Shown one piece after another: positions 42,401-54,085 of a stretch of 64,000 nucleotides of DNA; within the stretch, counting starts at the first letter, position 1, and every line of letters begins with the position of its first letter. The DNA is from Owenia fusiformis (lineage: Eukaryota; Annelida; Polychaeta; Sabellida; Oweniidae), in NCBI GenBank assembly GCA_903813345.2, contig CAIIXF020000005.1, positions 12,777,375-12,841,374 on the forward strand, read 5' to 3'. A program made the position numbers and the translations under genes. A model generated the notes under the pieces. It had not been told where the DNA came from. It did not search any database and saw only the letters and a list, made by a program, of their open reading frames with translations.

Positions 42401-44337
42401 GACTTTATGCGAAATATTGAAACTGAGTTTCAACGCAATTACAAAGAATCATTTTCAAACCATGATACTACCTTAATTAATCCTATCGTTACTCAGGAAA
42501 TACATGATATTATTGTACAGAGTCCTAATAACAAAGCTCCTGGTTTAGATATGGTAACTAATGAACATCTTAAAAACGGTGGTAGCATGTTAGTTAAGGT
42601 GATCACTGACCTATTCAATGCAATGATTAGGCTAGAATATGTCCCGCAAAACCAAAAAATTGGCGTCATTATTTCATTGTACAAGGGCAAGAAAAAAGAT
42701 AAATTAATCAGGACAAACTATAGAGGACTTACACTCACCTCTGTTATTAACAAACTTTGGGATACTATTCTCTTGGAAAGGAATATGCATATCTTAAAAT
42801 GTGCAAATGTTCCGCACAAATTGCAATTTGCCCATAATGGCGGGAGTCAAATGGCCACATTCGTTTTTAAAGAAATAGTAGCTCATTACCAAGAGAGAAA
42901 CTCTCCCATTTTCACAGCCATGCTTGATAATCTCCAAGCTTTTGACTTATTGTACAGAAATGGGCTTTTTGTAAAATTATATAAACTTGGAATTAACTCA
43001 AAAGCTTGGAGACTCTTTGTCAAATCGTATAGCGACACGAAAGCTAGAATTCTATATGATGGGTCATACTCCCGTGAAATTACTATTAATCAGGGCTGTG
43101 GTCAAGGTAGAATTTGCTCATCGCTCTGGTTCATGGTATATATTGATGACCTTATAAAAGAATTATGTGATTCTGGCCTTGGAGTCGCACTTAGCGATGA
43201 CTTAATAATGCCATGTATCCTAGTAGCGGATGATACTACCGTGTTAGGAACTACGCCTAATGAACTACAAAAATTATAAGATATTGTATATAATTACAGC
43301 TGTCGCTGGCGTCTAGTATACCATGCAGGATTTCCCTTAGATAAATGTAAAAGTGCCATATTAATATATGATTTGCATTTAAAACGATATGATGAAAAAC
43401 GTTGGCACCTTGGACGTGAATCCCTTCCAACTAGACACCAACAAATATACGTAGGCAATATCATTGACTCTAATACTCATGTAAGCTCTAAGGCAGCTAT
43501 AACGGAAGCTTGTCTTAAAGCAACACGTACTTTTAACTCTTTGTGTTTTATTGGTATGTACCGTAATGGTCTCAACCCTCTAACTAGTGCCAAAATATGG
43601 AAAAATATTATAATGCCTTCTGCATTTTATGGGTGTGAACTTTGGTTCAATATTAAACAAAATGAAATGGAAAAGCTCGAGCGTGCTCAACGACAGGTTG
43701 CCAAAAGAATCCAAGGTTTCCCTATAAGAACACCTACTGCTATAGTCTTGAGCACGCTTGGTCTATTGTCCGTTGAGAGTTACATCAATAAAATGAAATT
43801 CCTGTTTCTTGGCAGATTACTGAGAACTGATAATCTATATGTTCAAAAACAGATTTTACTAATTAGAATATCTAGCTTGCTGGTTAGAAACGTTTTACAC
43901 CTCAAACAAATGGGCTTTTTGGCTGATATTCTGCAACTTAAAGATTCTTATCCTATTTTATATACTGAGTTTGAACGTTATATTAAAACTACTGTTGTAA
44001 TGCATAAATCCAAATGGAAAATGATACATATATATACGCACAAATCTTTTCAAAACAACAGCAATTATGGCACCAAATGCTGGATCAGGATGCCTCTCTA
44101 TATCGCTTTGGAAATAGTCATACAGTGTACGAACCAATAATACATTGGAAATTGGGAATTATTTATCCATCTCACACTTGGAAATTGGGACAGCTTTTAT
44201 CCTTATTAATACTGAACTCAGAAACTGATAGATGCTGTCCTCTTTGCAATAGTGTGACGAATGACATGACAAAAAATATATTATTACAGTGTCAAGTACT
44301 ATTTCAAGAAAGAGATAATCTATTTAATGCTGTTGTT
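42401..44337 (+). pseudogene. LINE-A fragment 2: decayed reverse transcriptase and C-terminal region
   Basis: Continues LINE-A after the inserted element. The first frame (to a stop at 43279) has NNKAPGLDMVTNEHLKNGG, YKGKKKDKLIRTNYRGL, a degraded catalytic motif A (LDNLQAFDLLYRNG), a degraded QG box (QGCGQGRICSS) and VADDT in place of YADDT. A second frame from 43373 encodes the thumb/connection (KIWKNIIMPSAFYGCELW, RQVAKRIQGFP), and a third from about 44014 reaches a CPLC zinc-binding motif and CQVLFQERDNLFNA. At least two frameshifts and a stop show it is dead. It is closely related to LINE-B. The frame is broken at 44337 by LINE-B and resumes at 47789. Confidence 0.8.
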
Positions 44338-47300
44338 ATTATTATTATTATTATATTTATTTTCCCTCCATTATTGGAGATAATTAATAATATTGTCTGA
44401 CACAAATATAATGAATATAAAAATATAAAAATATAAAATATAATATAAGATTTGGATGTCGACACAAGGTACGCTGAATTCATGGCCCATCTTCTCCACT
44501 CAGGCGGACATCTTCCCCAAGGTCGATGCTTCCCTCGTTGAGAAGTGGGCCATATTTAAAACATCATTCTGACTTCTGTCGTACTTGTTGAAACGGTTAA
44601 AACAATAAAATATGATATCACATAAATGCATCTCGTTGCCAATTACAATGCATACTTCCCTTTGCCATTGCATGAAATTTACTTCTTCCAAATAGTACTA
44701 TATACAAAATACAATAGATACTATGTTCATGGGCATTATTGCCTTTTTCATATATCAAAGGTCGTGTTATTACGTACTGTCATCGGCGTTAAGTATGTAT
44801 AAAATATAGATTTAATGCTCCTAGGTGCCAATCACATGTCAAACTACTCCCCTGCCCTTGCAATATACATCTTCTGAACGTCTGTAGAAATTAGTTTTAA
44901 ATCATCTAGGTCAGTTACTGTAGTTCCTCCAAAACATATCTTCATCTGCATTGCTCTGGATAAAGGTGGGCCATTGGATACTCTATTAAGAATGCGCCGA
45001 ATGTTGCCTCGTAATTGCTCGTATCTCTCACATACTAAGATGAAATGCTCAAGAGTCTCTATCACGTTGCAGGTTGGGCATGTTCTCTCACTGTTTGCTA
45101 TATAGTCCGAGGCTCCTGTATTTGTTCTAAAGAGTCCCTGTCCAGTCAATAATTTCACCATAAGAGAACATCTTCTGATAAATCTCGAGTCATCTCTTGC
45201 TAGTATCCACCAAACGATGGGTCTTATATCCTGTGTGATTTCTCTGAATAAATCAAGTTGGTTATTGTATGTATTCAGTTGACGTCTCCAGTGTAACAAT
45301 TCATAGTCTTTAATACAAGTTTTCACAGATCGTTTCCAATTCAGTTTGGACGGTATTGTATCATGGTCCATCGCATCATAGATAATCTGTGCCAGTCCGT
45401 ACCTTACGGCTAACTTCATAATATCATTTATGGGAGACATCTGGTTCATTTTGTATCCCATTTTAAAGGCTGTTATACGCTTTATGGCGATGCTTCTGAA
45501 CACATTACCCGTTATCATTGTCAGTAGGTGCCATAGAAACATCAGTTTAGTGATGACAATGGTAGAAGTGAGGCTGCTCCATCCAAGCTGTGGGAGAACA
45601 GCCACATCAGGCGTGTTGGAAGGGAGTCCTTGTAACTTCTTGGCGATGCCTCTGTGGCCCTTGTCAATGTTCATGTAGTCGTTATCCGTTAATGGTATAA
45701 GCTCCATCCCGTACGATATTGACGGGACGCTTACTGTCCAATACAGTTTGGCTGCTGTTAAAGGGTTTGTAGGATTACGTATGAAATTGGTCGTCCCTAC
45801 ATAGGCGTTCATAGCACGTCTTCCTTTTGACAGTCTGTTATCAATTAAACTTGTGTTGCTGTTGACATTTGACAGTGGTAGACCTACATGCTGCAAGGTA
45901 TTAACAGTTGGGAGAATCGTGTTCCCTAGCGTAAGTTCTATTTGCTTTGCCATAGTTCTTTTGTTGCTAAATGTGATGACTTGGCATTTATCAGGATGGT
46001 ATCTAAACCTCCATTTCATTGCGTATTCATGTAATATATTGATTACGCTTTGAACGGACTCCTGGTGATATCCTATTATTACAGTGTCGTCCGCATATGA
46101 AGGGCAGGTGCATACTATGTCACCTATTGATGCACCCTTGCCGCACTCCTCGACTTCAATGAGAAGGTCGTTCATGTACTTAAGGTACAATTCCATCGAG
46201 TACAGCCCGCCCTGATGGACTCCCTGTGATACGATGAACTGTTCTGACAGCTTACCATCATTTCCACAGCGAACAGCGCACTTATAGTTATCATAGCACA
46301 ATTTTAGTAACCGCCATAGTTTGCCATTTATGCCACTGTTATACACCTTGTAGAGCAGCCCTTCTTGCCATACGGTATCGAAAGCTTTTCTGATGTCAGC
46401 TGACACCAAAATGACATCTTCGCCATTTTCTAGCCCATGGGCGATAGCTTCGCGTGTCAGAAATGATGCGTCAATACATGACGTCCTTTTCTTATTGGCA
46501 GCCTGCATTTGGGATGTCTCCTCAGTCTGGTTGCACCTTTTGCTCCTTGTGACCATTAGTTTCTCGAGGATCTTCATGTATGTGGTTATTAGGGTTATCC
46601 CTCTATGGTTATCCTTCTCAAGTGTGTCTTTGTTGCCACCCTTGAAGATGGGGATCAATACACCAAGTCTGAAGCTAGCAGGTACGTATTCAGTTTTCAC
46701 GAGTTGGTTAAAGAGGGTCGTTAGTATGTTGATGACCAGTGTGCCTCCATGATACAGGTGCTCTGAGCTTATTTCGTCCCATCCGGTAGCCTTATTTTTA
46801 GATAGTCCCTTTATCAACTCCTCCATTTCATTATCATCTATCTCATCTGTAAACGATCCATCATTGTTTCTGGTACTTTCTTCAATCATCTCCTTCAGTC
46901 TCTCGTTTACATGTTTCTCATGGTTGTTGTCAAAATCTTTTTCCTCTTTGAAAGCCATTAGGGTACTAAAGTATTTCATCCACTCCTCCCGAATGTCCTC
47001 ATTATTAGTTAAGATAGTTTCATCATCATTCCGGATAGAATAAGAACTGTTGGTCCTACCCCGACGCTGCTTAACTAGAAACCAGAATTGTTTCATACTG
47101 ATCTCAGCAGCGCGGTCTATTTCCTGCTGACACTCATGCTCATATCTATACTCAGCAATACGTAGTTCCCTTCTCAACGTTCGTTTGGCATCTTTATATC
47201 GTGTCCAGTGGATGTTATTCGAGTCTCTTGGGCGGCCGTTTTGTATCCATGTTCTCAGCGCCATCTTTTTATCAGCAGATAAACTCTTTAAAACGTCTGT

Positions 47301-47782
47301 CCAGTAAGGCTTCAAATGTTTTCTGAAACGTTTATGGGGTATTGACTTTGATGAAACTGTGATTAGTACAGACGATAGATCATTAAAACCGGATTCAATC
47401 TCGGCAGATGTCAAAACACGTCCTGCTACGGTTTCACTCAGCCGATGTCTTAAAGGTTCCAGTTGATCCGTTAGTTGCCTAGTATAGCTCTCATAAATAG
47501 AATTATTGTCAAGGCGATTCCAAGCTAGTTTCACTGGGTTGCAGTCATTGGTTGACGATGTGATTGGCACCGGAATGAAAACTTCTATAACAGTCTGCAA
47601 GGGAAGGTGATCAGAATTATTCAACAATTCATCGTCTAACACACATACGGATTTCACCGTGTTCATACATTCTAGAGAAATGATACAGTGGTCTATATAT
47701 GATTTACCAACATTTTCTCGAAAGAACGTGTAGTCAGGACCAGTACATTTGCTAGTTAAATCTACAATTTGATACATTAGGA
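44338..47782 (-). mobile_element. LINE-B, 5'-truncated APE-type non-LTR retrotransposon
   Basis: Inserted in antisense into LINE-A. GTTGTT flanks both sides (44332-44337 and 47783-47788), and removing the insert with one copy keeps the LINE-A frame (F-N-A-V-V / D-S-V-A-L). On the minus strand the element starts inside the endonuclease, carries one long ORF, has a 500-bp 3' untranslated region and ends in a simple TAA-type tail (ATT repeat at 44338-44353). Confidence 0.85.
44844..47777 (-). CDS. LINE-B ORF2: endonuclease C-terminus, reverse transcriptase, zinc-binding end
   Basis: A 977-residue uninterrupted frame. It opens in the last third of an apurinic-like endonuclease (KSYIDHCIIS, and SDHLPL with the catalytic Asp-His). 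The reverse transcriptase follows, with KATGWDEISSEHL near 330, DIRKAFDTVW (motif A), GVHQGGLYSMELYLKYMNDL where most LINEs have GVRQGCPLSP, and SYADDTVI (motif C). The C-terminus holds a CPTC-x9-H-x4-C zinc motif near 910. The enzyme would nick target DNA and copy its own RNA into it. The frame is intact but the 5' endonuclease half is missing, so it cannot move by itself. Clade not assigned. Confidence 0.85.
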   Translation of the reverse strand: MYQIVDLTSKCTGPDYTFFRENVGKSYIDHCIISLECMNTVKSVCVLDDELLNNSDHLPLQTVIEVFIPVPITSSTNDCNPVKLAWNRLDNNSIYESYTRQLTDQLEPLRHRLSETVAGRVLTSAEIESGFNDLSSVLITVSSKSIPHKRFRKHLKPYWTDVLKSLSADKKMALRTWIQNGRPRDSNNIHWTRYKDAKRTLRRELRIAEYRYEHECQQEIDRAAEISMKQFWFLVKQRRGRTNSSYSIRNDDETILTNNEDIREEWMKYFSTLMAFKEEKDFDNNHEKHVNERLKEMIEESTRNNDGSFTDEIDDNEMEELIKGLSKNKATGWDEISSEHLYHGGTLVINILTTLFNQLVKTEYVPASFRLGVLIPIFKGGNKDTLEKDNHRGITLITTYMKILEKLMVTRSKRCNQTEETSQMQAANKKRTSCIDASFLTREAIAHGLENGEDVILVSADIRKAFDTVWQEGLLYKVYNSGINGKLWRLLKLCYDNYKCAVRCGNDGKLSEQFIVSQGVHQGGLYSMELYLKYMNDLLIEVEECGKGASIGDIVCTCPSYADDTVIIGYHQESVQSVINILHEYAMKWRFRYHPDKCQVITFSNKRTMAKQIELTLGNTILPTVNTLQHVGLPLSNVNSNTSLIDNRLSKGRRAMNAYVGTTNFIRNPTNPLTAAKLYWTVSVPSISYGMELIPLTDNDYMNIDKGHRGIAKKLQGLPSNTPDVAVLPQLGWSSLTSTIVITKLMFLWHLLTMITGNVFRSIAIKRITAFKMGYKMNQMSPINDIMKLAVRYGLAQIIYDAMDHDTIPSKLNWKRSVKTCIKDYELLHWRRQLNTYNNQLDLFREITQDIRPIVWWILARDDSRFIRRCSLMVKLLTGQGLFRTNTGASDYIANSERTCPTCNVIETLEHFILVCERYEQLRGNIRRILNRVSNGPPLSRAMQMKICFGGTTVTDLDDLKLISTDVQKMYIARAGE

Positions 47783-47788
47783 GTTGTT

Positions 47789-48105
47789 GACTCAGTGGCG
47801 TTATTTAATACTGATGATGAGATATTTCTTGAAACTATTTTAGGTAGCAGAACAGATATGTTATTTGATTGTAATGATTGCATTTGGCAACAATTTTTAA
47901 TAGTATCTGCGGTGAAAATAGATTATATTCTAAACCATGCTGTACTACATTTAAATATGTAAATACCTGGAATATTTGTAAATAATGTATATTTATTATT
48001 ATTATTTTATTTGTCCTTAATTTTGAGTTAAGTTAAAATGTTAAATTGTAATCTTCATTTAATGGAGGAAATAAAGAATATACAATACAATACAATACAA
48101 TACCT
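47789..48105 (+). pseudogene. LINE-A fragment 3: C-terminus and 3' tail
   Basis: Resumes LINE-A after LINE-B: DSVALFNTDDEIFLETILG, then CNDCIWQQFL and a stop near 47960, followed by a 3' untranslated region ending GGAGGAAATAAAGAATATAC with a (CAATA)n tail at about 48083-48103. The tail style matches the 25652 and 54083 copies. Confidence 0.7.
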
Positions 48106-48540
48106 ATGACCTCAAAAAAGTCAAAAAGGTATTTTTTAACTTGCTTCAAATTTCTAATGTCTTAACAAATACGAGGGGCATTTCAAAAGTTCGTTTCTTT
48201 AATAGACTACTGTTTAAACTGACTTTAATTTTTTTCAAAATCATCTACAAGTTCTCAGAATTTCACATCGGAGTTTAGCTTTGACCTTCAATGAACTTCT
48301 CTAGGTAAAAAGGTCAAATGGTATTTTTTCAACTTCTTTCAAATTGACCATTTTTTCAAATCATCACTAAGTTCTCAGAAATTCAAATCTGATTTTTTTA
48401 GTTTAAGACTTGACCTTTGATGACTTTCTCAAGGTAAAAAATGTATTTTTCAACTTGCTTTAAATTGAACAATTTTCTAAAGATTAAACTCATAACATTG
48501 TGAGCAACTAGGAGGTGACATTTTGTCATGTAAATGCCTT
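48106..48540 (+). repeat. Right piece of the dispersed repeat split by LINE-A
   Basis: Contains three diverged units (AAGTTCTCAGAAATTC, TTGACCTTTGATGA, AGGTAAAAAGGTCAAA) and ends AGGTGACATTTTGTCATGT-AAATGCCTTG, the end of the repeat family seen at 10600 and 22985. Confidence 0.5.
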
Positions 48541-49722
48541 GTAAACAAAATTGTTGATCGACTATTTCAATTTATTATTTCCTATCTATCTATTTCTTTT
48601 TACGGTTTGGCTACGGCTTTTTAGGTTCATTGGGAACCGTAGAAATGAAAACAGTTATAACTTCCAGTCATAATTTCTACGGCGACAATACTGCATGTCA
48701 AAACCTGAATAAGCCATAAGGCGACCGTAGATTTTCCATTGTTGCCGTATGAATTTTCCGATTTCACATAACTATGGTCAGTCGACGTACGGCCCTGTAG
48801 AGAGAATATGACTGAGGTTTAAAGAAATGTGGTATTTTATTATAAAATCTATCATATGCTTAATTTTTCACAAACGATTTTTTAACTTGAATTGTATATC
48901 AATTTACATAATATCATACCTTGTGATATTGTCATCACCAATGCTAAAGCTTGGAAAAGTTTATATCTGAACATTTTAGCCCAAAATCCCATGCGACTCC
49001 TCCCTTGTGTATCCATAAAATTCTAAGAGGGACAATCCTTCACTAACCTAATCAATTCTTGACATTCAGGTCAACTAGTTTCAATAAGACATGCATAGAT
49101 AAAGAAATCACGCGTACGTAATTAAAGGGACTAGGGACTAGAAGGGATAGTTCAGAAAAAAAATTACAATATTTATGCTCTCATCATATCATGTCATGCC
49201 AATTTCGCCAAGTTCAATCCGTCCAAATTAAAACTCTAAGCATTCCCTGTTCCAATACTAGTATATTATAAAATATATCAAGTATTATTCAAATGTAAAA
49301 ATTAAAGAGAGATTTGGTATATTACCAAAACGAAAGCGTTTCCTAATCGGATATTTTATCTTCAAGTGACATGTTAATATATCGCATATCATACAACACC
49401 ACTCAAACGTGTTCTTTGGCCAAAACAATTTGTCTAGGGCATGTTTATATGAATATTTAGGCACATAAGTGCCAAAGGGAAAGGACAAAAATTGTTACAG
49501 AACCCAGCACGAAAAAGAAAAACTCTATGTGTAGACCATTCATAAGGAAACCGAACTATCCAGCTTGAAAAGAAACGTCTAATTTAAGTTCCATTACAAA
49601 CCAGAACCATAACACCAAAGGGTATTTCATTCATACAGAAGCCATTACAATATATGTTAAATAATCGGCAAAAACATCAAAAATAGTTGAAGATACTAGT
49701 ATTCATACAAGATAGGCCATTC
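48541..49722. other. No gene recognised
   Basis: Unremarkable AT-rich sequence with no coding or repeat signal I can support beyond a short inverted pair around 48640-48680. Confidence 0.4.
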
Positions 49723-49734
49723 AGTCTCAAATGA

Positions 49735-50733
49735 GTTCTCTCATCAATAAACTGGAAAACTTTATCCTCTAGAAGAGAGGAACATCTCAAAATATTTATT
49801 TTTAAAGCAAGATATAATAACTTTCCTCCTTTCATTTGTAATCTTGTCAGGTCCTATGAGAATGATATACAGGTGCGCTCACTAAGGAGCCACAGGGACT
49901 ATAAGATTCCCCTTCAAACAAGCGCTTTGGCTAAGAAATCTACAATTTTTAAAGGTATGGCCCTTTGGAATAACCTTCCACCAGATTATAGAATTGGCCA
50001 GCCAATTTCAAGATTTAAAAGAATAGTAAGAGGCGATGGAAGCCATGCTTCTACCCTATCAACGTCAAAACTAAAAAATGCCATGCCTCGCTACCTAGAA
50101 ATTCCGTTAAACCGACTCAGGTCCGGACTTCTCTTGCAAGCTCACCTCCATGCACACAACTTTGAACGAGTTGCTAATCCTAAATGTTTATGTGACAATA
50201 CAAACCAGACAACTTTACATTTCCTGTTGAAATGCCCACTGCTGACAGAACAGAGAATAACACTACTTGCAGGATTGGAGACGATAGGGATCCGTACCCA
50301 CTATGATGGACTTAATATGCATGATCAATCCCAGTTCTTACTTTTTGGAGATGATAAATTTCCAATAGATGTCAATGAGAAACTAATGAACATAGTAGCA
50401 TATTATATCCACCAGGGTCTAGATCTTTTGGACATGTAATCGATTACAACATGTTACAACTGAAATCCCTCTGGCCAAGGGAAAAAAAAAAACTTACACA
50501 TTTTTGTGATATACGAGTGTAGTGTGATGATATTTTATTGACTTTTTTTCATCTATTTTAACAATAACATGACATAAAAATAACTTATTATGTAAAAACT
50601 TAATAACATTCCTTTGGATTTCACTCAAAATTGCCGTCAATGTCATTAGACTTTGGCAATTGTTTAAGTTTGTATATCTGTATTTTATGGAATACAATAA
50701 AGATGATTAATAAAAAAAAAAAAAAAAAAAAAA
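49735..50733 (+). mobile_element. 5'-truncated LINE with 12-bp target-site duplication
   Basis: AGTCTCAAATGA occurs exactly at 49723-49734 and 50734-50745, bracketing a 1.0 kb insert that ends in AATACAATAAAGATG and a 20-base A tail (50712-50733). This is the textbook outcome of target-primed reverse transcription. Confidence 0.9.
49873..50439 (+). CDS. LINE ORF2 C-terminal end
   Basis: A 188-residue open frame covering the extreme C-terminus of a LINE polyprotein: RSLRSHRDYKIPLQTSALAK and GMALWNNLPPDYR (the conserved K-x-W-N-x-L-P block), then a CLCDN-x6-TLHFLLKCPL zinc-binding motif near residues 108-126. No reverse transcriptase motifs remain because the copy is 5' truncated. The frame is open upstream (from about 49750) without a natural start codon, so this is a fragment rather than a gene. 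It belongs to a different lineage from LINE-A and LINE-B, judged by its C-terminus and poly(A) tail. Confidence 0.8.
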   Translation: MRSLRSHRDYKIPLQTSALAKKSTIFKGMALWNNLPPDYRIGQPISRFKRIVRGDGSHASTLSTSKLKNAMPRYLEIPLNRLRSGLLLQAHLHAHNFERVANPKCLCDNTNQTTLHFLLKCPLLTEQRITLLAGLETIGIRTHYDGLNMHDQSQFLLFGDDKFPIDVNEKLMNIVAYYIHQGLDLLDM

Positions 50734-50745
50734 GTCTCAAATGAT

Positions 50746-52060
50746 GTAGGACAGACAAAATCTAGATCTAGTATCGAAGTCCCAAATTGTATCATCCATC
50801 AGCAACGCCAATCACACTATCACAACAAACTAGTAGTCCCTAAATCTGTTCCCAAACATGAGCATACCGTTTCAAAGTTCTGCCTTCCCTTATAAGAAAA
50901 TATATTTCGTTTTAATTGTTACAGGGACTTTTGCCTCTAAAATGGGATCACACAAGCCTGAGACCATCATAAAAGGAATTGGAAACTCTATGCGAGACTT
51001 GTAACACCCGCGCCACGATGCCATGGTGGCGCCACTTGTATTTCAAGGCGCTCTTCAAAAAGAAGATTGACCCTTCAAATAAATCAATAACGACTGATCA
51101 AGGAAGTACTCAAAAACCATATTTTCGGGGTTATTATCATCGTTTTTGGCCCCTAGTTCGAGAAAATAACAACAAAATTATTTTTTTGACTTCGTCATGT
51201 TCCGTGGCAATGTGTGCCAGGGGAATTAGGAATTACTTTCTTTTGGTTTAATCCTCAAAAGCTTTTAATATAGGCCTACTGTACGTCCACAACAATCATG
51301 TTATTGTAATAAATCATTAAACTTACGATAATATTTAGGCTTAAAAACATAATCACGTACATTATCGAGCGGAATTTTCGTTTGCCGTCAGGTTCGATTT
51401 TACTATAGAGTTATTCATTATTCGCATTTTCGTCTAGTGCGTTATGACGTTTTTTACCGGGAATGGATGAATTGAACAAGTTGGAATCTGGGGAAGTGAT
51501 TCCCATAGCTGACCATTATAAGAGTTTACCCTATATCTCATCAACGGGCAGAGGGGCCTTAGCAAGCCTTTGCTAAGGGGGGAGGGCGTTCACTTTCTAA
51601 ATATTCCAGGGAGGTTCCCTATTGACAACTTTGGCCTATTAACTTTGGCCTATTTTGGCCTATGCAGAGTTGAAGAAAATTAAAGAAAAACACCTACAAT
51701 TTTTTGCTCATCTTATTCGATATAAAGCAATTCATTTTTATGTTCTTATAAAGGATGTTCCTTGTTACTTTCTTTTTAAAATCAAAACTGGTAATTCCTT
51801 GTGAACTAGACTAGTTAGAAATGTACCTAATTATTGTAGACCAGGACTGCAAGATGCAGCTCTAAAATATGGGCGTTCCCCTGTAGCAGTCTCATCCAAC
51901 GTTCAAAGATGCAGTCATAACTGAAAAAATAAGTTTCATTACAGCATTAGTATTAGAAAATACGTGGAAGGTCATTTTCTATATTCAATTACAAAAAGCA
52001 AATAATTATGATTAAAATGAAAAGTATTAACATTTTATGGCTCATATTCTGTCTTTCAAC
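50746..52060. other. No gene recognised
   Basis: Contains a short hairpin near 51545-51580 (GGGGCCTTAGCAAGCC / CTTTGCTAAGGGG) and a 90-codon frame at 50979 with no recognisable motif. Confidence 0.4.
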
Positions 52061-52069
52061 TAAATGTAG

Positions 52070-53070
52070 CTATAGGGTGGGCCACTAGTGCCCCCCTAAA
52101 GCTATACGGTGGCCCCAGCAAGCTATATGGTGGCCCCCAGAAGCTATAAGGAGCCCCTAGTAGCCCCCAGAAGCTATATGGTGGCCCCCAGTGGCTCCAA
52201 GAAGCTTTACAGTGGCCCCCAGAAGCTATACAGGGGCCCTTAATGGGCCCAAGAAGCTATGATGGCCCAGAAGCTATACCGTGGCCCCCAGTGGCCGCCA
52301 GAAGCTATATGGTAGCCCCCAGAAGCTGTACGGTGGCCCCACATGGCCCCAAGAAACTATACAGGAGCCCCCAGAAGCTATACAGGGGCCCCTAGTGGCC
52401 CAAAAAAGCTATACGGTGGCCCCAGAAGCTATACAGGGCCCCCAATGGCCCCCAGAATTAAGCCCAAATTTTCACTGACAAAAAAGTTCACTATGTTGTC
52501 AATCTGAAATGTTTCATGGCCATTAAAGTGGCCCCCGGAAGCTATACGGTGGCCCCCAAAAGCTATATGTTGGCCCCCGAAAACTATTTGGTGGCCCCCC
52601 AATGTCCCCAAGAAGCTATACAAGAGCCCCCAGAAGCTATGACAGGGGCCTCTAGTGGCCCAAAAAAGCTATATGATGGCCCCCGAAGCTATACAGGGGC
52701 CCCCAGTGGCCCCCAGAAGTAAGCTCAAATTTTTACTGACAAAAAAATTCACTATGTTGTCAATCTGAAATGTTTCATGGCCATTAAATTTCGCTGTTAA
52801 AGAAAATGTCCAATTGAATCCAATGTTAAATCAAATAGTCACAGTGCCTTTAAAAGCTATACGATGGCCCCCAGTGGCCCCCAGATGGCCCCTTGTGGCC
52901 CCCAGAAGATAGCCCAAATTTTCACTGACAAAAAATCACTATGTTGTCAATCTGAAATGTTTCACGGCCATTAAATTCAATTGAATCCAATGTCACAGTG
53001 CCTTTAAAAGCTATACGATGGCCCCCAGTGGCCCCCAGAAGCTTTACAGGGCCCCCAGTAGTCTGCTCTG
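52070..53070. repeat. Minisatellite rich in GAAGCTATACGGTGGCCCC, in higher-order blocks
   Basis: A 20-30 bp unit (AGAAGCTATACGGTGGCCCC and variants) fills 52070-52460, 52530-52720, 52850-52910 and 53005-53060. The blocks are separated by three copies of a ~70-bp spacer (ACTGACAAAAAA...CACTATGTTGTC, ATCTGAAATGTTTCATGGCC) at 52470, 52735 and 52920. Open frames rich in P-E-A-I or G-G-H-R are translations of the repeat. Confidence 0.85.
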
Positions 53071-53659
53071 GTGAGAAAAGCCAATGCTTATAAAAGGTAG
53101 ACATTATGCCAAAATCTAGACTATGCCAACCTCTCTATTGTATGATTACATTAGATTTCATTTTGATGCATGTTCTAAATATTAAACTTACATAGAATTG
53201 TACTTCTGCAAGATAACCACCAAAGAAGTCTGATTGCTCAGGTTATAATGTTAAGACATTATGCCAAAGACTAGACTATATCCCAACCTCACTACTGTAT
53301 GGATTCATTAGATTTCATTTAATATGTTTAATATGTTATACTATATATAAAATATGCAGTGTCCCATATACTAGTGTAATACTATTAGTTAAAGAATCAA
53401 GAATATAAAGAAATGTGGAAAATCAGTAAAATAATGCATCTCTACGGTAATAAGTGTTCTGTTACTGTTACTATAGCAACGGATTCAGATTTTTTTCTTC
53501 ATTTTTGTCATACATGTCAAGCATCATACTATATATAGACCTACAATCTATGTTTCGAATAAAATGCATGTTATATTAAGCTTTAAGTTATTTTATCAAT
53601 GGTCACTCATGTCTAATTCTAAATAGCTGGTATGTTCAAAGGATGCCACGATTGAAAAA

Positions 53660-54085
53660 AACAAGTTACAACTGTTGTGAAGTTAATGACTGGTCAATTA
53701 GATCTAAACGGTCACAAAAAGTGGGATATAGCAAAAGAAAATGGTCGAATGTGCAATGTCTGCAACTTAAATGAAATAGCATCAATCGAACATTTTCTTT
53801 GCCATTGCGAGATGTACGGTCAAGAAAGGGTACGCATTAAACGAAATCTGTAAATATAACGATACAACTAGTGTTAAAGATCGCATCAATTTTGATCTTG
53901 AATTGTACAAACGACGACCTTGCATTGCAAGCTGTTGTAATAATTTATTCAATGCTCACAACCTCGCTCATAACATAAACATGAGCAAATAATATATCTA
54001 CTTCCTTATTTATGTATTAATTTACAATTTATGTACAATTGTAACTCTTTCATACAAGAGGTAAATAAAGAATGCAATACAATAC
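53660..54085 (+). pseudogene. LINE 3'-end fragment
   Basis: Encodes VKLMTGQLDLNGHKKWD, then CNVCNLNEIASIEHFLCHC, the C-terminal zinc motif seen in LINE-B (CPTC ... LEHFILVC), ended by a stop near 53850. The 3' untranslated region ends GGTAAATAAAGAATGCAATA-CAATAC, the tail shared with LINE-A. No target duplication was identified. Confidence 0.7.

Noticed and set aside
44500-46752. Plus-strand frames across LINE-B and short minus-strand frames across the 56.9-62.6 kb LINE
   Set aside because: Shadows of the real ORFs on the opposite strand.
52281-52722. Proline/glutamate-rich frames in the minisatellite
   Set aside because: Products of the GGCCCC-rich repeat; no start context, homology or continuity.
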